Shown: positions 59,439 through 64,000 of the stretch, one piece after another
How positions within the stretch are numbered: position 1 is the stretch's first letter
Layout: each line of letters begins with the position of its first letter
Assembly (NCBI GenBank): GCA_029258755.1
Contig: JAPDKC010000010.1
Coordinates: 62,001-126,000 of the forward strand
Length of the DNA stretch: 64,000 nucleotides
Direction: 5' to 3'
From: an archaeon
Lineage (GTDB): Archaea; Iainarchaeota; Iainarchaeia; Iainarchaeales; DTGL01
Notes under the pieces: generated by a model
What the model saw: only the letters and a program-made list of their open reading frames with translations
What the model was told of the DNA's origin: nothing
Databases searched by the model: none
Program-made: the position numbers and the translations under genes

Positions 59439-60923
59439 TTGTCCAAGGGCAAGTTCTATATAACAACCGCGATAGACTACCCTAGCTCGAATCCGCATCT
59501 AGGGCACGCTTATGAAAAGCTATGCGCGGATGTTTTGGCTAGATGGCATAGGCTACTTGGCAAAGAGGTATTTTTCCTTACAGGAACAGATGAGCATGGA
59601 ATAAAGATTATGAGAGCTGCAGAAAAAGCAAATATGAGCCCGCAAGAATTTGTAGATATGCAATCAGAAAAATTCAAGGAGCTATGTAAGCTGTGGAATA
59701 TAAGCTATGACCGCTTCATAAGAACAACTGAGGCACAGCATATTAAAATAGCTCAGGAGATCTTCAAAAAGATTTATGAAAATGGAGATATATACTTGGG
59801 AAAGTACGTTGGAAAATATTGCCCTGACTGCGAAACCTTTTATACAGAAAAGGATCTTGTAAATGGTAAATGTCCCGTGCACAATAAGCCATGCGAGATT
59901 GTGAGCGAGGAATCCTACTTTTTCAGATTGAGTAAATATAAGGAAAAGATTTTGGAGTATCTGGAAAAAAATGAGCTTTCGATATGGCCCGCTGGTAAAA
60001 AAGAGGAGATTAGGAATAGGCTTAAAAATGGGCTTTTAGACTTAAGTGTTTCACGCACTAGCTTTGATTGGGGGGTTCCAGTACCTATAAACCCCAAGCA
60101 TGTTCAGTATGTATGGGTTGATGCCCTAATTAATTATATAAGCGGTATTGACTATCCAAGCGAGCGATTTAAAAGATTCTGGCCAGCGGATGTGCATTTA
60201 ATTGGCAAGGATATAGTTTGGCACCATACCGTGATCTGGTGGAGCTTGCTTATGTCCGCTAACATTGAGCTGCCAAAAACAGTACTTGTGCATGGGTTTA
60301 TTCAGACCGCTGGCGGCGAAAAGATGAGTAAAAGCAAGGGCAATGTTATAGACCCTATAGAACTAGCAAAACGCTATAATGTAGATGCGATCCGCTACTA
60401 CCTAATAAGAGAGATTCCATTCGGCGAGGATGGCTACTTTTCCGAAGAAAAGCTTATAGAGAGAAACAATACTGAGCTAGCAAACGATTTGGGAAACTTA
60501 GTAAATAGAACGCTAGCGATGATTGAGCGCTACTTTAATAGCACTATTCCTTCTGGAAGCTTAGATAATGCTCTCAAAGAAAAGTTGAGATTGCAAGCCA
60601 TAATGCAGCATATGCAAAACTTTGAGCTGCACCTTGCACTGGCCGAAATAATGCAGTTTGTAAAAGCATGCAACCAGTATATAAATGAAAAGGAACCTTG
60701 GAAAAAGCAGGGAAGCGAGCTGGCTGATATCATATATACGCTTGCTGAATCCTTGCGTGTAATTGCATTGCTCCTTCACCCATTTATTCCTACAAGCGCT
60801 GAGCGCATAGCGAATTCTTTAGGAATAAAAATCACTAATTTTGAGGATATATTCTCTGGCAAGGGGCTTGCTGGAAACAGGATAGAAAAAATTGGCATTT
60901 TATTCGAGAAGACAAAGCGCTAA
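59439..60923 (+). CDS. metG: methionyl-tRNA synthetase, bacterial-like
   Basis: 494 residues from TTG 59439, which has GAGGTGA correctly spaced; the upstream extension to 59370 is not conserved-looking. FYITTAIDYPSSNPHLGHAY has the HIGH motif as HLGH; KMSKSKGNVIDP is the KMSKS loop. A zinc knuckle, YCPDCETFY with GKCPVHNKPC (about 124-147), lies in the connective peptide. The length and the single-knuckle form suggest the bacterial MetG branch. The C-terminal anticodon helical domain is complete; there is no Trbp111 domain. Confidence 0.92.
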   Translation: MSKGKFYITTAIDYPSSNPHLGHAYEKLCADVLARWHRLLGKEVFFLTGTDEHGIKIMRAAEKANMSPQEFVDMQSEKFKELCKLWNISYDRFIRTTEAQHIKIAQEIFKKIYENGDIYLGKYVGKYCPDCETFYTEKDLVNGKCPVHNKPCEIVSEESYFFRLSKYKEKILEYLEKNELSIWPAGKKEEIRNRLKNGLLDLSVSRTSFDWGVPVPINPKHVQYVWVDALINYISGIDYPSERFKRFWPADVHLIGKDIVWHHTVIWWSLLMSANIELPKTVLVHGFIQTAGGEKMSKSKGNVIDPIELAKRYNVDAIRYYLIREIPFGEDGYFSEEKLIERNNTELANDLGNLVNRTLAMIERYFNSTIPSGSLDNALKEKLRLQAIMQHMQNFELHLALAEIMQFVKACNQYINEKEPWKKQGSELADIIYTLAESLRVIALLLHPFIPTSAERIANSLGIKITNFEDIFSGKGLAGNRIEKIGILFEKTKR

Positions 60924-61405
60924 ACATTCAGGCCATACTTTGCTATATAAAATAGGTCGTTTAGCATATCTAACGGTTTGTAGTTTAAAGCACAATATAA
61001 GCTTAAAGCATCTACTAGTGCTAGAAGCTTTGATTTCGGACCGCCTAAATATACCTTAAGTAAAGCTGGCTCTGAAAAAAGCGCCTCGCCATACCTTATA
61101 AGCAAAGCCGCTACAACCTCTCTTTCGGAAGCGGTTAGTTCTGCAAACAATTTATGTGCCTTAGCAAGTTCTCTGTTTTGGATCAAAAGCTCGCCAACAT
61201 TAGGGTGCTTTATGCGGAATTCCCTAATAACTTCTTCTGGCTTTTCTATTCCTACAGTGGGCTTTATGTAAACGCTTCCTGTCCTGAAAACCTTGGCTTT
61301 AAAGATTCTAAAGATTGTTTTAGTTCTTCTTATTCCCGCTCTTCTATGCCTTTCACCTATTTTTGGTTTAGGAGCTTTAGGAGCAACTCTCTTTGCGGAA
61401 GGCAT
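60920..61405 (-). CDS. hypothetical basic protein
   Basis: 161 residues. The N-terminus is strongly basic (KRVAPKAPKPKIGERHRRAG) and could bind nucleic acid. Beyond it a helical region (EVIREFRIKHPNVGELLIQN, ELTASEREVVAALLIRYGEA, PKSKLLALVDALSLYCALNY) follows. No family is recognised. It lies between metG and the tRNA gene; its stop overlaps that of metG by 4 bases. Confidence 0.6.
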   Translation of the reverse strand: MPSAKRVAPKAPKPKIGERHRRAGIRRTKTIFRIFKAKVFRTGSVYIKPTVGIEKPEEVIREFRIKHPNVGELLIQNRELAKAHKLFAELTASEREVVAALLIRYGEALFSEPALLKVYLGGPKSKLLALVDALSLYCALNYKPLDMLNDLFYIAKYGLNV

Positions 61406-61463
61406 AATAAAGGTAACAGAAAGAAGTATTTAATAGTTTTTGTTGATTTTGAGCAAAAGTTTA

Positions 61464-61572
61464 CGCCGGGAGTGGGATTCGAACCCACGCGTGCTTGCGC
61501 ACACCTGCTTGCTCGCTAATGAGCTTGCAAGAATCTCGAGGCAGGCGCGTTGGACCGCTCCGCCATCCCGGC
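61464..61572 (-). tRNA. tRNA-Ser (CGA) with intron
   Basis: Read on the minus strand. Acceptor GCCGGGA pairs with TCCCGGC; discriminator is G. D-stem GCG/CGC, anticodon stem CCTGC/GCAGG with loop CTCGAG plus A, giving anticodon CGA (61536-61538). A long variable arm (GTGC, GCAA loop, GCAC) and T-arm GTGGG TTCGAAT CCCAC follow. The long variable arm and G73 fit serine; anticodon CGA reads UCG. CCA is not encoded. A 25-base intron interrupts the anticodon loop after position 37. Confidence 0.93.
61510..61534 (-). other. tRNA-Ser intron
   Basis: 25 bases between positions 37 and 38 of tRNA-Ser, the canonical archaeal site. Its sequence can fold (CTTG with CAAG ends, and GCTC with GAGC inside around an ATTAGC loop). 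It should be removed by the archaeal splicing endonuclease at a bulge-helix-bulge. Boundaries are inferred from the need to restore a 7-base loop. Confidence 0.85.
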
Positions 61573-61602
61573 TTATATAAAAAATAATTTGCAATTTCTT
61601 TT

Positions 61603-62718
61603 TTATCTTTGTCTGAATGAGCTTTGCAGCATGCGTTTTATTTTTGCTAAGCGATATGCGTTTTCTAAAGCTTCTAAGGATATCGCACCAACAAGCTGGC
61701 CTGAGGCAAAAACTGGTATTAAAGAATAGCCTCTCGTTAGAAATCTTTCCAAAACCTTATCTGCGGCTGTGTGCACATCTATTGGCTCAGCATAGCGAGC
61801 ATATCTGGCTAAAGGGACTCTTAGGTCTGCGCCTTCTGGAAGCTCATTGAGATCAAAGATAGCGTAGCGGTTATTTCCTAAATCAACTAAGCATGCAAGC
61901 CTATTTTCTGAGAGAAGTTCTTCTACAGCAAGCGCTAAAGGTATTGAGGCTTCTAAAATTATTGGCTTTTTATCCAATAAATCCTCAATTCTTATGTGCT
62001 TTATCATTTCTTTTGCTTCAATTATGCGTTCTTCTTCCTTAGCACCGAAGAATATGAAAGCAGCGATTACAACGAGAAGTAAGCTGCCTGCAAAAACACC
62101 AACAAAGAATAAAAGCACCGAAACAAAGCCGCTAAGCATAGTTACAAGCTTTGTGGCTTTTAAGTAACCAAGCTTCATGCTGAGCAAAGAACGCAAAACG
62201 CGACCACCATCTAAAGGCAGAGCAGGCAAGAACAAATTGAACGCTCCTAGGATAAGGTTTACGTAGAATATTGCAAATAAAGGATAAGTGTAAATAGCGT
62301 TTTCAAATTCGCTTACACTAAAGCTTTCTGTAAATATATGCCAAGGAAAAGGCAATGAAGCCAAAGAAGCGCTTGTAAGAACAAGAAAAACAACAAGGAA
62401 ATTAAATAAAGGCCCGCTTATAGAGATTAAAAACTCATCCTTTGGTTTATCAGGCAGCTCATCTGTTAGAGCAACACCGCCTATTGGAAGCAAAACTATT
62501 TTTAGAACCTTAATTCCTCTTGTAAGGGAAACAACGCTATGTGTAAGCTCATGCAAAAACACGCTTAAAAAGAGAAAGAAGAAAACCATTGTTGTTGGAA
62601 TAAACGCCTGTGGCTTGACAACAGCTACTGAAATAAGTATGAAAAAGATCACTAGAAGGAATGACCAATGCAGTTCAATCTTTATTCCAAGTATCTTTCC
62701 AAGAGCAAGCGAACGCAT
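61603..62718 (-). CDS. M50 zinc metalloprotease with CBS domains (SpoIVFB/S2P-like)
   Basis: 371 residues. LSVFLHELTHSVVSLTRGI gives the HExxH zinc site; NLFLPALPLDGGRVLRSLLS provides the third ligand in a later helix. Six membrane segments fill the first 225 residues. The C-terminal part holds paired CBS domains (IEDLLDKKPIILEASIPLAL, AADKVLERFLTRGYSLIPVF) that bind adenine nucleotides and tie proteolysis to energy state. The tRNA-Ser lies 30 bases downstream. Confidence 0.9.
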   Translation of the reverse strand: MRSLALGKILGIKIELHWSFLLVIFFILISVAVVKPQAFIPTTMVFFFLFLSVFLHELTHSVVSLTRGIKVLKIVLLPIGGVALTDELPDKPKDEFLISISGPLFNFLVVFLVLTSASLASLPFPWHIFTESFSVSEFENAIYTYPLFAIFYVNLILGAFNLFLPALPLDGGRVLRSLLSMKLGYLKATKLVTMLSGFVSVLLFFVGVFAGSLLLVVIAAFIFFGAKEEERIIEAKEMIKHIRIEDLLDKKPIILEASIPLALAVEELLSENRLACLVDLGNNRYAIFDLNELPEGADLRVPLARYARYAEPIDVHTAADKVLERFLTRGYSLIPVFASGQLVGAISLEALENAYRLAKIKRMLQSSFRQR

Positions 62719-62776
62719 CTGCTTTCACGTATAGAAAAAACAGCAAATAAAAATATAAAAGGGAAAGATCGCTAAG

Positions 62777-63541
62777 CTATGCTCTCTGCTCTAACTCTCT
62801 GTAAGCTTGTGCAAACAAGGTACTAACTGCCACGGCACCTGTATAGAACACAAAGCCTAGTGCTAGGTAATCACCTATTACAGCTATCCCGCTTAGTATT
62901 GTTCCTATCACTGTTAGCACAACATTGCATACGAGAGAGTAAAATATTGCTTTTATATAAGGAACTCTGCCGAATAACGAAGGAATTGCTAGTCCTGCGG
63001 TAAAGCTTTCTTGCCTGAGCCAATGCATAATTGCAACTGGGATAAGAATCACTAAGAATATTGCAAGAATAAACAGTATAAAAAACACTGCAAAGATGAA
63101 TGGCGCTGTTGTCGTGGCTAAACCTAGCATGACAGGCAGGTTTATTCCTGCAGTAGATATGCCGCCACTTGGATAAGCTTCAGGCAAAGCTGTAGCGTGC
63201 CCAGTGGGAGGCATTGTGCTAAATGGAAGCATTCCCACAGATAAACCCAGTAACCCTAGTATTCCAAGAAATATTCCGAGTACTGCTAGGAATATACCAA
63301 TTATGATACCTACGTATATCAGTAAGAGTACTATTAGTAGTATTGATTTCACTATGATGTCGCCCCAGTCGCCCCAGCCTAACAATGAATCGTCGCCTTC
63401 CAAGCTTCTCTTTGCGTTGCGCAATGCAAAGCCTGGAATTGTAAGCAGATTTACTATTGGAATCATTCCTAGGATTATACCTACTATTGCTGTCTTTATG
63501 TCTTGAAACGGTCTTTTTATTGCAACACCTAAGCTAACCAT
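62777..63541 (-). CDS. DUF4013 family membrane protein
   Basis: 254 residues. The opening VAIKRPFQDIKTAIVGIILG with NLLTIPGFALRNAKRSLEGD, then LLGWGDWGDIIVKSILLIV, is diagnostic of DUF4013, a family of multi-pass membrane proteins common in archaea. About six hydrophobic segments with glycine-rich stretches follow. The role is unknown. The ATG is at 63541, with a divergent AT-rich gap toward the methyltransferase. Confidence 0.85.
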   Translation of the reverse strand: MVSLGVAIKRPFQDIKTAIVGIILGMIPIVNLLTIPGFALRNAKRSLEGDDSLLGWGDWGDIIVKSILLIVLLLIYVGIIIGIFLAVLGIFLGILGLLGLSVGMLPFSTMPPTGHATALPEAYPSGGISTAGINLPVMLGLATTTAPFIFAVFFILFILAIFLVILIPVAIMHWLRQESFTAGLAIPSLFGRVPYIKAIFYSLVCNVVLTVIGTILSGIAVIGDYLALGFVFYTGAVAVSTLFAQAYRELEQRA

Positions 63542-63633
63542 TTAAAACCACCTTCTCTTATAAGGGATTTTTTATTTAAAAACTTTTCTACAAACGTTAA
63601 GATTTTTGGTTTTTTCAAATTTTTTGTTATAAA

Positions 63634-63984
63634 ATGCATGTGACAAAGGAATTCTATGAAAAATACCCCTATCCAAGTAAATGCATAGCTTCCTATGAAA
63701 CCCTCTACAGAAATGTTAGCTGGCTTACTGAGCTTGTGGATAAAAAGCCAGGTGAATTTAAAGAACATGAGAGCATACTTGACGCTGGTTGCGGTACTGC
63801 TGAACATACCTGTGGCTTTGCTTTAGGAAAAGCAAGGGTTGTAGGTATTGATATAAGCAAAAGCTCTATTATTAATGCAAGAAAGCTAGCAAAGAGGTTT
63901 GGACTAAACAATGTAAAATTCATATGCGAAGACCTTTTGGAAGCTGAACTGCCAAAAGAAAGCTTTGATTATGTTTTTGCGTAG
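63634..63984 (+). pseudogene. class I SAM-dependent methyltransferase, apparent frameshift at right edge
   Basis: The ATG at 63634 begins MHVTKEFYEKYPYPSKCIAS; motif I ILDAGCGTAEHTCGFAL and post-I VVGIDISKSS are intact. After FDYVFA a TAG stops the frame at 63982-63984. In the shifted frame beginning at 63984 the next codons read GVLHH, exactly the residues expected after this point in such methyltransferases (FDxVFSxGVLHH). One base seems lost near 63981-63983. It is either a sequencing error or a genuine frameshift; the window ends before it can be judged. The target is unknown. Confidence 0.7.
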
Positions 63985-64000
63985 GAGTTTTGCATCATAT

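Noticed and set aside
1-64000. CRISPR array, insertion sequence or prophage
   Set aside because: No regularly spaced repeats, transposase, integrase or phage structural genes were seen. The only mobile element is the MCM intein, with small toxin-antitoxin modules as possible mobile cargo.

Overview
The window is a gene-dense stretch of an archaeal chromosome with no sign of plasmid or virus. The evidence is an archaeal replication and translation gene set (PriS/PriL primase, GINS, two PCNAs, RFC large and small, Orc1/Cdc6, MCM), archaeal RNA polymerase subunit L, Csl4, aIF2-alpha, S27e, NOB1, Cdc48/VAT, LonB, Nre, class III signal-peptide pilins, and a tRNA-Ser with an intron after position 37. 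The base composition is AT-rich and intergenic gaps are very short; no gene-free stretch reaches 300 bases. Convergent genes often overlap by a few bases. No methanogenesis or other energy pathway is visible, so the lineage cannot be fixed. The gene content and compactness would fit a small-genome euryarchaeal or DPANN-type archaeon; this is inference.

Layout: 0-6.9 kb is a leftward replication/translation block: PriL, PriS, GINS, S27e, aIF2-alpha, PAC2 protein, preceded by a VapBC-like pair, two tandem PCNA genes and an OB-fold protein. 6.9-11.1 kb continues leftward with a GIDE-LemA membrane protein, signal peptidase I, a DUF4258/DUF2283 pair, DUF99, RpoL and Csl4. 11.2-20.9 kb holds membrane proteins (SpoIIM-like, stomatin-like, DUF373), LonB, a HEAT-repeat protein, RNase Z, a sugar nucleotidyltransferase, an MBL-fold hydrolase and NOB1. 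20.9-29.4 kb has PheST, RFC large, an orphan membrane protein, a YchF-type GTPase and Orc1/Cdc6. 29.4-32.3 kb is a cluster of small secreted or pilin-like proteins. 32.4-47.6 kb carries an M50 protease, Cdc48, a stand-alone NFACT-R protein, two Lrp-type regulators, a candidate structured RNA, topoisomerase I, a cation/proton antiporter, a tRNA methylthiotransferase, a bacterial-type ThrRS, Nre and RFC small. 48.4-55.0 kb is a complete type IV pilus operon (ATPase, two platform proteins, six pilin-like proteins, prepilin peptidase). 55.0-64.0 kb has MCM interrupted by an intein, thymidine kinase, a bacterial-type MetRS, tRNA-Ser, an M50-CBS protease, a DUF4013 protein and a truncated, apparently frameshifted methyltransferase.

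Functionally, most of the core replisome (loader, helicase, GINS, primase, clamp, clamp loader, topoisomerase I) lies within these 64 kb. Two gene groups are devoted to secreted filaments. The points most worth a second look are: a GC-rich hairpin RNA candidate at 36.7 kb; paralogous pilins with an acidic DxDxDG-type loop; the helix-turn-helix-carrying MCM intein; the GIDE-LemA fusion; the NFACT-R-only protein; and the tandem PCNAs.
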